From: Macrobrachium rosenbergii
Lineage: Eukaryota > Arthropoda > Malacostraca > Decapoda > Palaemonidae
Direction: 5' to 3'
Length of the DNA stretch: 64,000 nt
Assembly (NCBI RefSeq): GCF_040412425.1
Contig: NC_089761.1
Span: forward strand, 21,615,644 to 21,679,643
A program made the translations under genes and the position numbers. Positions within the stretch are counted from its first letter, which is position 1, and each line of letters opens with the position of its first letter. Below, piece after piece: positions 10,015-20,909 of this stretch. The notes beneath the pieces are model-generated. The model saw nothing but the letters and a program-made list of their open reading frames with translations, did not search any database and was not told the DNA's origin.

Positions 10015-11107
10015 GAAGGGGATAGTGGAGTAATTAACCAGAAATACCGTAATGCAGACAAACAAATCGACTAATAACGACGAGATTAATGGCATGAAAT
10101 GCATTGCGGATAATGCAATACATGAAAACCGACATCCAGAGTAATGCGTTTTCGCCAACCTTGGTAAGAAACATTCATCTTTGGGACATTGCGTTATTGC
10201 GTGCATAATAGCTCTCCGATCAGGTATCAATCGTTGCTTGACATCAGCACATGGCGATGAAATCCTCCTCCTATCTGACGTATATAATTATGTAATCATA
10301 AGTATTAGATAACTTAGACCTTGTCGTCTAGTTGCATCGCAAGGTGATATCATAACATAAAATCGGACTAAGCAGTAATTACGTTAATGGATTCTGCATT
10401 AGGCTGAAGCCATTTACAAAATTACTTTACGCCTAAGGCAAAGATACCTTCACAAAATTTTGTCGGACGGTAACAATATAAATTGAACCTATCGTGTCCG
10501 AAAAAACCCCGAGAAGTTCAGTAGGAGAATAGGTAGCAGCCCTCCGGCTGGGGAGTTAAACCGTGGGCCTAGCGACACACTGGCCACGTGTCATAGGCAT
10601 TGGAACCTGTCCCCCCACTGGCTGTCGGCCTAAGAAACAGGAGATCAGCGCCTGCCCTATGAGCCTACAGAGCCCCGAAAGGAGTTTAACTTTAAACAGA
10701 TATCAGGATTATACTGTACACCTGACAAAGGCTTTCAATCTGTCTCGTATTAATAAGGCTACAATTCAGCTACTAACCCCCAAGAACTAAATAACATCAT
10801 GGCATAGCTTTGAAAATATTCTCAATATATGCATTGGTCGTATTTTAATAAATCAAGCCCAAGAACCATATGAGGGGACATTTGGCAGATTACCTGGATG
10901 AATTTTTCCCTGAAATTGTTGTTAATCTGTTCATCTTACCTAGTTACTATCCTGTCTAAAATGGTTCTCTCTTTCTCTCTCTCTCTCTCTCTCTGTTTAT
11001 ACAGTGTGCATGTTCCATAGTAACTAGAGAGGTTTCTTTTATTAGTCTTCATATAATTTTTGTTATTCCAAATGTCAGCAACGACAAGAATTTCCCAAGG
11101 CTAAACT
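10015..11107. other. Non-coding; unassigned GC-richer block at about 10,520-10,690
   Basis: Most of this is AT-rich without features. The block at about 10,520-10,690 (containing CAGCCCTCCGGCTGGGGAGT) is more GC-rich and more complex than its surroundings, and a 75-codon open frame crosses it. I recognise no domain. It may be a fragment of an unlisted repeat. A short (TC)n lies at about 10,970-10,994. Confidence 0.45.
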
Positions 11108-11400
11108 ACACTGGGGAGGTAGTGCCGTCAGTGTGCCTCATGCGGTGCACTGTAGGCAATACTAAAGGTTCTTGGCAGCGTGCCTTCGGCCCTAGCTGCA
11201 ACCCCCTTCTTTCCTTTTCTTGTACCTCCGTTCATATTCTCTTTCTTCCATCTTACTCCCCACCCTATCCTAACAACTGATTCACAGTGCAACTGCGAGG
11301 TTGTCCTCCTCTTACTCCTTTCAAACCTTTTACTGTTAATTTCCGTTTCAGCGCTGAATGACCACATAGGTCCCAGTGCTTGGCCTTTGGCTTAAATTCT
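11108..11400 (-). repeat. R1 interspersed repeat, copy 5 (inverted)
   Basis: Plus-strand reading starts GGTAGTGCCGTCAGTGTGCC. It passes GGCCCTAGCTGCAACCCC and TTCATATTCTCTTTCTTCCA, and ends TAGGTCCCAGTGCTTGGCCT then TAAATTCTATATTCAATC. The open frames on both strands at 11,128-11,395 are shadows of the repeat. Confidence 0.88.
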
Positions 11401-12420
11401 ATATTCAATCAATTAATCTATATTCAAAGCAAAGGACACCTGAGCGTTGTGATGACCAGCTTGAAAGAAAACGGCAACACGGAATACGAACCTGACTACC
11501 CTAGGGGGATACTTAGGAATTCACGGACAAGCAAGAGCCGCAAAGAACGAAACCAGAACAGGTCCCGTACGCAAATTCCTGAGATGTATGCCAGTATATT
11601 GCACCAGCCCCGGCTTTTTTTGCCTAGGTTAGGTTGTGTTTGGTTACGTTGGGTTAGGTTAAGTAAGGTCGTAGTACCAGCGAAGTAATTTGGGTGTGGG
11701 AAACACAATGAGACTATTTTCAAGAAATTCTATGGTTAGTTTTAAAGATATGGCGTCCCGCTTTTTACAGGGAAAGGTCCCGCCACTTGGTTTTACATCT
11801 CGGGAAACTGCGTCCCGTATTCGAGCAAACGGCCCTAATCACCTTCTCTCCCTGGGTGGCAAATGAGAGAAAAGGTCGAAGGGAAGACCCATTGCATGTT
11901 ATAAAAACAAATAAAAAGAGAGGAAGATGAGGACAAGGGAAGATCTCTTCAGGAAGAGCGGTGCACAGCCGGAATGTAAAAGAGCCGTAAAAAAAGGAAG
12001 CTTCTCCCTGGCCAATGGATCCCATATGTAATGAGAAGGTGGGAGGTTAGATAAGCAAAAAGGATATATTTACATGGATGTAACACTGGCTAACATGTGT
12101 TTAAAAAGCCTGAGAAAACTGTATTCGTTCAGACAGACATAGACGTAGGCTGGAGAAAATTGTATACGTTTGGATACATAGATAGTTAGACTAATAAACT
12201 CGTATCATAAAACAATAAGAATTGAAATGAATACAAACTTCGACTTGCTTAAATAAACATGAGAAAACAGCCACATGGCAGGCGACATATAATAAGAGGA
12301 TATTTTGCTTAGAAATATTATAAAAAATACCGACAAGAGATAAAGGACGCTCAACAGTGATACAGGGAACGCGCCCAGATAAACACTGAATATGCAAGTA
12401 GATATGTGCATAAAAAATAA

Positions 12421-12422
<2 letters not shown>
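11401..12422. other. Non-coding with a short TTAGG-like stretch
   Basis: No gene is supported. At about 11,627-11,672 imperfect TTAGG-related words (GGTTAGGTTGTGTTTGGTTA) occur. They are too few and too degenerate for a telomeric array. Open frames of 75-102 codons in this interval lack codon bias and motifs. Confidence 0.45.
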
Positions 12423-12481
<59 letters not shown>

Positions 12482-12521
12482 ATTAATCATCACAACGGAT
12501 AAAACAGCTAGCAGAGAAACG

Positions 12522-12577
<56 letters not shown>
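12423..12577. repeat. (GA)n and (CT)n tracts in inverted arrangement
   Basis: A (GA)28-type tract (12,423-12,479) and a (CT)26-type tract (12,524-12,576) flank 44 bp of unique sequence. The two are reverse complements, so the single strand could fold into a hairpin with about 53 bp of stem. Confidence 0.93.
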
Positions 12578-12579
<2 letters not shown>

Positions 12580-12732
12580 GGTCAGGTGCCATCCCAGCGG
12601 GTGTCTGGTGCCATGTCTCCGTCCTCTCTGGCAGCACACTTGCCCGAGTGTTTTGGAGTGAGGGTCATGCGTCTTTGTTTGTTTGGTCAAGGCCCATACC
12701 CGAGCGGGTGCCAAGAGGGGCAGTGCCGCTAT

Positions 12733-12995
12733 TTAAGTGGTCCCGGGGCCACTTTTTAAAAGTGGTCACGGTGCCACTTTTTGAAAGTGGTCACGGTGCC
12801 ACTTTTTAAATGTGGTCACAGCCCCACTTTTTGAAAGTGGTCACAGTGCCACTTTTTGAAAGTAGTCACAGCCCCACTTTTTGAAAGTAGTCACAGCCAC
12901 TTTTTAAAAGTGGTCACGGCCCCACTTTTTGAAAGTGGTCACGGTGCCACTTTTTAAAAGTGGTGACAGTGCCACTTTTTAAAAGTCGTCACTCT
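12733..12995. repeat. 26-bp minisatellite of palindromic units (about 10)
   Basis: The unit is AAAGTGGTCACGGTGCCACT plus TTTT. Each contains the inverted pair AAAGTGG / CCACTTT around TCACGGTG. Some units vary the loop (TCACAGCC, TCACAGTG, TCCCGGGG) or lose a pairing base (AAAGTAG). Palindromic units repeated head to tail can form alternative hairpins within or between units. Confidence 0.93.
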
Positions 12996-13058
12996 GTTAA
13001 ATGCCGTCTTGTCACGCACGGCACTTGGCTCTGTCGATCACCGATTCGCGAAGTGAAT

Positions 13059-13060
<2 letters not shown>

Positions 13061-13123
<63 letters not shown>
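13061..13123. repeat. (AAT)n microsatellite
   Basis: About 21 uninterrupted triplets. Confidence 0.96.
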
Positions 13124-13124
<1 letters not shown>

Positions 13125-13225
13125 TGCTTATTGTCCGTTCATGGCCATAAAATAAATAGAATTGAAATACAAATGACAGTACGAAATACTGATATAACAG
13201 CTACACTTATTTCAATACGTGTATC

Positions 13226-13267
13226 TGTCATATACTCGTAAATAAAAATGTACAGACACCAGCAGGA

Positions 13268-13312
<45 letters not shown>
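13226..13312 (+). repeat. Left flanking unit: ATACTCGT spacer plus (AAT)n
   Basis: GTCATATACTCGTAAATAAA, then TGTACAGACACCAGCAGGAA, is followed by (AAT)n. The same module lies on the right side of the Penelope pair at about 16,915, 17,037 and onward, in the same orientation. The retroelement pair therefore sits inside, or carries copies of, this array. Confidence 0.85.
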
Positions 13313-13313
<1 letters not shown>

Positions 13314-13316
13314 TGA

Positions 13317-15264
13317 GTAATAAAAATCCACAATTATATAGTAAATATATTACTATGTAAAAAATCAAAGACTTTCGAACACCTGAACGGTGTTCCTCAT
13401 CAGTGTTAACGTTAAAATGCAGTGAGGGTAATTTTCTTATGAAATCGTTTTTAAAAATTAGGGGCGGGGCGAGAAGATAACAGCCCATCACGGAAGTGCT
13501 GGTTCCGGGGGTTATGTAATGCCAAATTAACAGGCAGTTGCGCCAATCTCCCTTGATCTTCGTACTTGCGTTGTTGCATCTGCCTGCGCTGCATAGGTGC
13601 CATAGTCGGAACCATCCACAGGGACGTCGGCTATCTGGAGAGGGAGAGGGAGAGTGGAAGCAGAGCATCAGGGTTCACACGGTCAACGTCAGTTTTTGAA
13701 ATTAAAATGTTTAATGTAGTGTTTGGCAATAAACCAGTTGATGAAAGGTCTTCATTAGTAAATGACTTATTATCTTCAAACGATATTCCATGTTTATGGC
13801 AGCACCTTCAACTAATCTTCTCACGTGAGAATCGTCACTTTTAAATTGTTCGTGCACCACCCCAATTAATTTTGTGGTCTAAAATTAAAACTATGAGCTA
13901 AAGCGCTCCCCTGTGCATGAAGATCATAGGCCCTTCTGTGTTCCCTTAATCTTACATCCAGTCCCCTACCACTCTCCTAGCAGTAAACAACCATTGCAAT
14001 CATAGCAAGGGAACCTTGTAAACACCGCTGTTTCTCTGCTGTTATTATTGGTAAGGGGCTTTTTGCCAAAGGTGTTTTATAAGGTATAAACAATTTTTAT
14101 ATCCTTTTGGTATTTATTCATATAATCGCCCACTCTTGAGACTTCTTCAAAGGGTAATGACATGTTTCTTGTTACTTATTTCATATTAACATGGCCTATA
14201 TAAAGCTCCTTTTAGCACGGCTGATGGCGTCAGAAATAAAATGTTCCGGTATTTTAAAGACCTAAAGGTATCTACAACATGGAGAGTTCTTCATCTAGAA
14301 ATTGGGGGTCGCATATACGGAGTGCTCTTAAAACAAAGCTAATGATAACATTCCTTTTAACTTGCTGTGAGTGGTGGGAAAAATAATGAATATAATTTTC
14401 TTTGTTAGTAGCTTTTCTAAAAACTGAAAATTTGAAAGAGTTACTGTTTACATCCCTATGAATTAAGACATTAAGAAAGAAATCTTGCCATCAACCTCTT
14501 TTTCAAATGTAAATTTTATAGAATCGACAACGTTGTTGGCAGTATTCAGTAAAGCAGTCTAAAGCCACGTCATCGCCGTAAAAAATAATAAATATATCGT
14601 CTACATATCTCACCCACAGAGCAGGCTTGCAGGTTGGGTTACATCTCTTTAATATTTCAACTTCTATGAACTCCATGCACAGGTTAGCTAAAACTGGTGA
14701 CAGTGGTGAACCCATAGAAACACCAGATTTTTGCTGGAAATATTCATCATTAAAAGTGAAAATAGTACAATCAACACAGATTCTAACCAAGTCGAGAAAT
14801 TGGTCACATGGAATAGGAAAGTTGATAATCCCTTCTTCGTGTCTTTTCTTTAAATTTTCCAAAACAAAATCAAGCGGAACATTCGTAAACAAAGAGGTGA
14901 CACATCGAGGCTAATCATCCTACCATCGGAACGGTTAAAATTCCTCAGTCTATCAATGAAATGGGGAGGAGTGTATCAGGTGAGCATCAGATATGGTGCC
15001 GAGTAATTGGCTAAGGGACTTAGCCAACCAAGAGGCAAGAAACACTCTGCGGTGCATTACAAGTGGCAACTATTGGACGGAGGAGTACCTACTTTGTGTA
15101 TTTTAGGCAAACCATAGAAATATGGCCAACTGGGGATTTTACCAGAGATTTTGGACAAGATAAGTTCTTTATGGGAGGGGTCCTGCAAGGAATTTGCGAT
15201 CTTTTTAATTTTCCTATTGAAATCCTGTTGAGTTTTTGTAATAGTTGGAGGGTTTGTTAATTTA
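13317..15264 (-). mobile_element. Penelope-like retroelement, copy A (minus strand, decayed)
   Basis: The minus strand encodes pieces of a Penelope-like reverse transcriptase. An upstream segment reads PYFYGLPKIHK (about 15,090-15,130). An open segment at 14,503-14,892 carries MGSPLSPVLANL and the catalytic RYVDD box (about 14,596-14,610). Further downstream are degraded connector and endonuclease parts. Known Penelope-like elements pair this RT with a C-terminal GIY-YIG nuclease. The matching region here (about 13,900-14,050) is broken by frameshifts. The 5' end is joined directly to copy B in the opposite direction. No intact polyprotein exists, so it is a dead copy. Confidence 0.85.
13373..13403 (-). 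ncRNA. Hammerhead-like motif in copy A
   Basis: The minus strand reads CTGATGA (13,403-13,397), G, a perfect 7-bp stem GAACACC/GGTGTTC with a 5-base loop, then GAAA (13,376-13,373). This is the order of the conserved hammerhead ribozyme core around stem II. Some Penelope-like elements are known to carry hammerheads in their terminal repeats. I could not identify a convincing stem I or a well-formed stem III with an NUH cleavage site, so activity is doubtful. Confidence 0.4.
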
Positions 15265-16845
15265 GTGTAGGTAAATGTTCCGCTTGATTTTGTTTTGGAA
15301 AATTTAAAGAAAAGACACGAAGAAGGGATTATCAGCTTTCCTATTCCATGTGACCAACTTCTCGACTTGGTTAGAATCTGTGTTGATTGTACTATTTTTC
15401 ACTTTAATGATGAATATTTCCAGCAAAATCTGGTGTTTCTATGGTTCACCACTGTCACCAGTTTTAGCTAACCTGCATGGAGTTCATAGAAGTTGAAATA
15501 TTAAAGAGATGTAACCCAACCTGCAAGCCTGCTCTGTGGGTGAGATATGTAGACGATATATTTATTATTTTTACGGCGATGACGTAGCTTTAGGACTGCT
15601 TACTGAATACCGCCAACAACGTTGTCGATTCTATAAAATTTACATTTGAAAAAGAGGTTGATGGCAAGATTTTTTCTAGATGTCTTAATTCATAGGGATG
15701 TAAACAGTAACTCTTTTCAAATTTTCAGTTTTTAGAAAAGCTACCAACAAAGAAAATTATATTCATTATTTTTCCCACCACCACAGCAAGTTAAAAGGAA
15801 TGTTATCATTAGCTTTGTTTTAAGAGCACCTGCATATGCGACCCCCCCAATTTCTAGATGAAGAACTCTCCCATGTTGTAGATACCTTTAGGGTCTTTAA
15901 AATACCTGAACATTTTATTTCTTGACGCCATCAGCCGTGCTAAAAGGAGCTTTATATAGGCTATGTTAATAAGGAAATAAGTAACAAGAAACATGTATCA
16001 TTACCCTTTTGAAGAAGAAGTCTCAAGAGTGGGTGATTATATGAATAAATACCAAAAGGATATAAAATTGTTTATACCTATAAAACACCTTGGCAAAAGC
16101 CCTTACCAAGAATAATAATAACAGCACCAAGAGAAACAGCGGTGTTTACAAGGTTCCTGCTATGATTGCAATGGTTTGCCATTATGGGGAGAGTGGTAGG
16201 GGACTGATGTAAGATTAAGGGAACACAGAAGGGCCTATGATCTTCATGCACAGGGGAGCGCTTTGGTAGCTCATAGTTTTAATTTAGACCACAAAATTAA
16301 TTGGGGTGGTGCACGAACAATTTTAAAAGTGACGATTTCACGTGAGAAGATTAGTTGAAGGTGCTGCCATAAACATGGGAATATCGTTTGAAGATAACAA
16401 GTCATTTACTAATGAAGACCCTTTCATCAACTGGTTTATTGCCAAACACTACATTAAACATTTTAATTTCAAAACTGACGTTGACCGTGTGAACCCTGAT
16501 GCTCTGCTTCCTCTTCCCTCTCTCCAGATAGCCGACGTCCTGTGGATGGTTCCGACTATGGCACCTATGCAGCGCAGGCAGATGCAACAACGCAAGTACG
16601 AAGATCAAGGAGATTGGCGCAACTGCCTGTTGAATTTGGCATTACATAACACCCGAACCAGCACTTCCGTGATGGGCTGTTATCTTCGCCCCGCCCCTAA
16701 TTTTTTAAAAACGATTTCATAAGAAAATTACCCTCACTGCATTTTAACGTTAACACTGATGAGGAACACCGTTCAGGTGTTCGAAAAAGTCTTTGATTTT
16801 TTACATAGTAATATATTTACTATATAATTGTGGATTTTTTATTAC
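15265..16845 (+). mobile_element. Penelope-like retroelement, copy B (plus strand, 5' truncated, decayed)
   Basis: This is an inverted near-duplicate of copy A, starting inside the RT. It has the same CCGCTTGATTTTGTTTTGGA start as the complement of 14,880, a frameshifted MVHHCHQF/YVDD region near 15,440-15,570, and the connector. A GIY-YIG-like nuclease remnant at about 16,140-16,300 reads VYKVPCYDCNG, then VRLREHRRAYD, then a conserved NLDHKINW. The C-terminal frame at 16,342-16,722 is still open. Several single-base indels relative to copy A break the frame. It ends in the same GTGGATTTTTTATTAC tail as copy A. Confidence 0.85.
16756..16786 (+). ncRNA. Hammerhead-like motif in copy B
   Basis: CTGATGA (16,756-16,762), then stem GAACACC (16,764-16,770), loop GTTCA, GGTGTTC (16,776-16,782), then GAAA (16,783-16,786). 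Copy A has GAAAGTC and copy B GAAAAAGTC. The catalytic-core half is therefore identical in both, while the segment that would form stem III differs. Confidence 0.4.
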
Positions 16846-16879
16846 CAGATTGTTTTTCACGAAATTGTGAATCTATTAG

Positions 16880-16880
16880 C

Positions 16881-16913
<33 letters not shown>

Positions 16914-16953
16914 TGTCATATACTCGTAGATAAAAATGTAGACACCAGCAGAA

Positions 16954-17034
<81 letters not shown>

Positions 17035-17100
17035 TGTCATATACTCGTAGATAAAAATGTAGACACCAGCAGAAAATAATAATAATAATAATAATAACAC

Positions 17101-17148
<48 letters not shown>
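16880..17148 (+). repeat. Right flanking array: ATACTCGT spacer plus (AAT)n
   Basis: (AAT)n at 16,880-16,912, then spacer, (AAT)n at 16,955-17,034, spacer again, then (AAT)n at 17,076-17,098 and 17,101-17,148. The spacer is GTCATATACTCGTAGATAAA plus ATGTAGACACCAGCAG. The minus-strand Ile/Tyr-rich frame is an artefact. Confidence 0.93.
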
Positions 17149-17603
17149 GACTTTATTTCAGCTCCAGAACTTACATAAACAAAGAACGCTGATGCATTTG
17201 ACAAACAACCAAATAATCGTCCCGTTCAAAAATATGTATAATGAGCCTCTTTATGACAAAAAAATATACGTTTATGGAGGTAAAACTTTTTTCTTATGCC
17301 GTACAAACATTAAATTATCACAGAAACCAATGCGTGTGGGTAATTCGTTTCTTTGTAGATAATACACTAAAATAAATTAGTTGATAAAAAACTTATGCGT
17401 AATACTAACTACGGAGTGAAACCAATGACCATACGGCTGACTTGTTTATCATATAATCATAATAATTGTCACAAGTGGTCAGTTACTATAACAATATCAC
17501 AATCAAAGTATTTAACGTCTTATGAATAATCTACCACGGTATACAAACGTAAACACTATACTGATACTTTAATGAATAAAAGATTAATAAACCTGCTCCT
17601 TTT
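17149..17603. other. AT-rich non-coding, no recognised feature
   Basis: Nothing recognisable apart from short A runs. Confidence 0.5.
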
Positions 17604-17960
17604 TAGTTTTGTCTGTCCGTCCGCACTTTTTCCGTCCGCACTTTTTCTGTCCGCCCTCAGATCTTAAAGACTACTGAGGCTAGAGGGCTGCAAATTGATA
17701 CGTTGTTCATCCACCCTCCAATCATTAAACAAAAAATGCAGCCCTCTAGCCTCAGTAGTTTTTATTTTATTTAAGATTAAAGTTAGCCATAATCGTGCGT
17801 CTGGTAACGATACGGGCCAGGCCACCACCGGGCCGTGGTTAAAGTTTCATGGGCCGCGGCTCATACAGCATTATACCGAGACCACCGAAAGATAGATCCT
17901 ATTCTCGGTGGCTTGATTATACGATGTACAGAAAACTTCTGCTCATTTTTACTTGTTTAC
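17604..17960 (-). repeat. R2 interspersed repeat, copy 4 (inverted, lost terminal hairpin)
   Basis: Plus reading: GTCTGTCCGTCCGCACTTTT, CTGTCCGCCCTCAG, the central fold-back with arms near 17,671-17,697 and 17,737-17,765, GGGCCGTGGTTAAAGTTTCA, and ACCACCGAAAGATAGATCC..TTCTCGGTGG. The terminal GCGCCGAAG hairpin is deleted, leaving GTACAGAAAACTTCTGCTCA. Confidence 0.85.
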
Positions 17961-18194
17961 ATTTGAAATGTTTTATTACAGAGGTTATAAGTTTTCATTA
18001 AGAGGTCTGAAATTCATTACTTACATCTTTGTTCAATAAATAAATAAACAAAGAAGAAGTATTACTGAAAGCTGAGTTGAGATATGAGTGTAACGTCAAA
18101 CTATAAAACATGAGGGAGAAAAATGATAAATAAAAACATAAAACAAGGAATGAACTATAAACTGTAATTTGATAGTTATGTCGAAAGATCAAGC

Positions 18195-18196
<2 letters not shown>

Positions 18197-18273
<77 letters not shown>

Positions 18274-18336
18274 AATTCAACAAAAATAAATACTGAATTA
18301 TAAGCTGTTATTTGAGGGTCACGTCAAAAGAAAAGC

Positions 18337-18408
<72 letters not shown>

Positions 18409-18452
18409 AATAAAAAGAATAATGAAATATAAACTGCCATTCGAGTCATGTC

Positions 18453-18518
<66 letters not shown>

Positions 18519-18563
18519 AATAAAAAAGAATAATGAAATATAAACTGCCATTCGAGTCACGTC

Positions 18564-18621
<58 letters not shown>

Positions 18622-18666
18622 AATAAAAAAGAATAATGAAATATAAACTGCCATTCGAGTCACGTC

Positions 18667-18721
<55 letters not shown>

Positions 18722-18765
18722 CACAAACAAAAATGATAAAATATAATCTGTTATTTGAGTGTTAC

Positions 18766-18813
<48 letters not shown>
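18197..18813. repeat. Compound tandem repeat: (GA)n blocks with 50-bp spacer, six blocks
   Basis: (GA)n blocks lie at about 18,197-18,270, 18,340-18,406, 18,457-18,515, 18,568-18,619, 18,669-18,718 and 18,767-18,813. The spacers are copies of AATGAAATATAAACTGCCAT plus TCGAGTCACGTCAAAT, most alike in the middle three units. Ser/Leu and Arg/Glu frames through it are artefacts. Confidence 0.93.
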
Positions 18814-18816
<3 letters not shown>

Positions 18817-18965
18817 GGAAAAAGGGTTTCCCCTTGGTTGTCGCCAGAGGGTGTGAGTGATGCGAAAACTTCTCGGCTTACATGTAGGTGGCTAAAGTTT
18901 GGGCTGTCGCAAACCTTTTTGTGGTGGGTTACGGGTCAATCTTGAACGAACTGCTTTTGCTGGTT

Positions 18966-19049
18966 GTCTCTCTCTCTCTCTCTCTCTCTCTTTATTTCTC
19001 CCCGTCCTGTTCGGGTCTGTCATTACGCAGGCTGGAAGCTGTAAACCAC

Positions 19050-19101
<52 letters not shown>
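18966..19101. repeat. (TC)n microsatellites, two blocks
   Basis: TC tracts at about 18,966-18,991 and 19,054-19,100 flank about 60 bp of unique sequence. Two further short TC tracts follow at 19,371-19,386 and 19,432-19,461. Confidence 0.93.
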
Positions 19102-19104
<3 letters not shown>

Positions 19105-19113
19105 CCTTATTGG

Positions 19114-19371
19114 GAAAGTGGGTTCGTTCTCAGCTAGCACTCTGCTGGCCGCGAGTTCGAATCTCCGACCGTCCAATGAGGAATAAGAGGAATTTGTTTC
19201 TGGTGACAGAAATTCATTTCTCGCTATAATGTGACTCGGATTCACAATAAGCTGTACTTTGCTTGCAACCACCTGGTTCTAGTTACGTAAAATAAGTCTA
19301 ACTGGGCCAGCTCCTAGGGAGAGTTAGCACCAGCTCAGTGGTCTTCTTAAACCAAAGTGTACTTAACTAAC
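19114..19371 (+). mobile_element. tRNA-derived SINE, family a
   Basis: A tRNA-like head (about 19,120-19,178) contains CTAGCACTCTGCTGGCC and the box-B-like GAGTTCGAATCTCC. It is followed by a tRNA-unrelated body (AGGAATTTGTTTCTGGTGAC, then AATAAGTCTAACTGGGCCAG, then CAGCTCAGTGG). It ends near GTACTTAACTAACT before a (TC) tract. The body matches my memory of a common decapod SINE. I cannot confirm this without a search. Confidence 0.7.
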
Positions 19372-19424
19372 TCTCTCTCTCTCTCACCTGGACGTAACAC
19401 TCAATAGCATCTTGCATTTCATTA

Positions 19425-19465
<41 letters not shown>

Positions 19466-19552
19466 ATTTGACATAAATCAAATATTGATATTTCATTATT
19501 TATTTTAGTTCACGTAATCTATCTTTGGCTTTTTAGTTCTCGTAACTCTTTG

Positions 19553-19772
19553 GTCTCGTAACTTGGTTGGTAGCGCGTCTAGCTCATATCTGGACGACCC
19601 GTGTTCGAATCTTGAACAAGACGAGGGAAGACAGACCCAATGTGCCTATACCGACCTATGTAGTGAATTATATACCTGGTTGTTAGACGACTGCTGTAAG
19701 TGGCAGCTAAAGATGGATGGAAAGGAATGGAGGAGAAAGCCCATTGAATAAAATAACAATATAGCTATAATA
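19553..19772 (+). mobile_element. tRNA-derived SINE, family b
   Basis: The head TTGGTTGGTAGCGCGTCTAG followed by CGTGTTCGAATCTTG (box-B-like) is tRNA-related. The body carries CCTGGTTGTTAGACGACTGC and GGATGGAAAGGAATGGAGGA. It tails off in AAAGCCCATTGAATAAAATA and an AAT-rich end. The 62-codon frame across it is not a gene. Confidence 0.65.
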
Positions 19773-19838
19773 ATAAGAGTAATAATAGCAGTTGTAACAG
19801 AGATAACACCCATCTGGTTATCCCATAGTCACTTGAGT

Positions 19839-19839
<1 letters not shown>

Positions 19840-19879
<40 letters not shown>
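19840..19879. repeat. (CA)n microsatellite
   Basis: About 20 perfect CA copies. Confidence 0.95.
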
Positions 19880-19884
<5 letters not shown>

Positions 19885-20002
19885 CTGCAATTCAGCCGAA
19901 AGCTATCTGCAAATCCAGTAGGGAAATATAATTTAAAAGAGTACAAATACAATTTGATGAAAATATAAATATTGAACAACCGCTACACTCACAACATTTC
20001 AG

Positions 20003-20599
<597 letters not shown>

Positions 20600-20616
20600 T
20601 GAAAATAATAATGATA

Positions 20617-20689
<73 letters not shown>

Positions 20690-20725
20690 TTATTATTATT
20701 AATACATAAATGAATATTAATGATG

Positions 20726-20760
<35 letters not shown>

Positions 20761-20808
20761 TACATAAATTAATATTAACAATAATATTAATCATCATCAT
20801 CATCATCA

Positions 20809-20843
<35 letters not shown>

Positions 20844-20859
20844 AAACACATAAATGAAT

Positions 20860-20909
<50 letters not shown>

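Noticed and set aside
11627..11672. TTAGG telomere-like sequence (also CCTAACC words at 41.3 and 46.0-46.2 kb)
   Set aside because: Only a few degenerate copies occur, mixed with other words. This is not an interstitial telomeric array.
12191..12714. Overlapping 68-148-codon frames with Ser-Leu or Arg-Glu runs
   Set aside because: They are dinucleotide GA/CT tracts read as protein. Flanking parts have no motif or codon bias.
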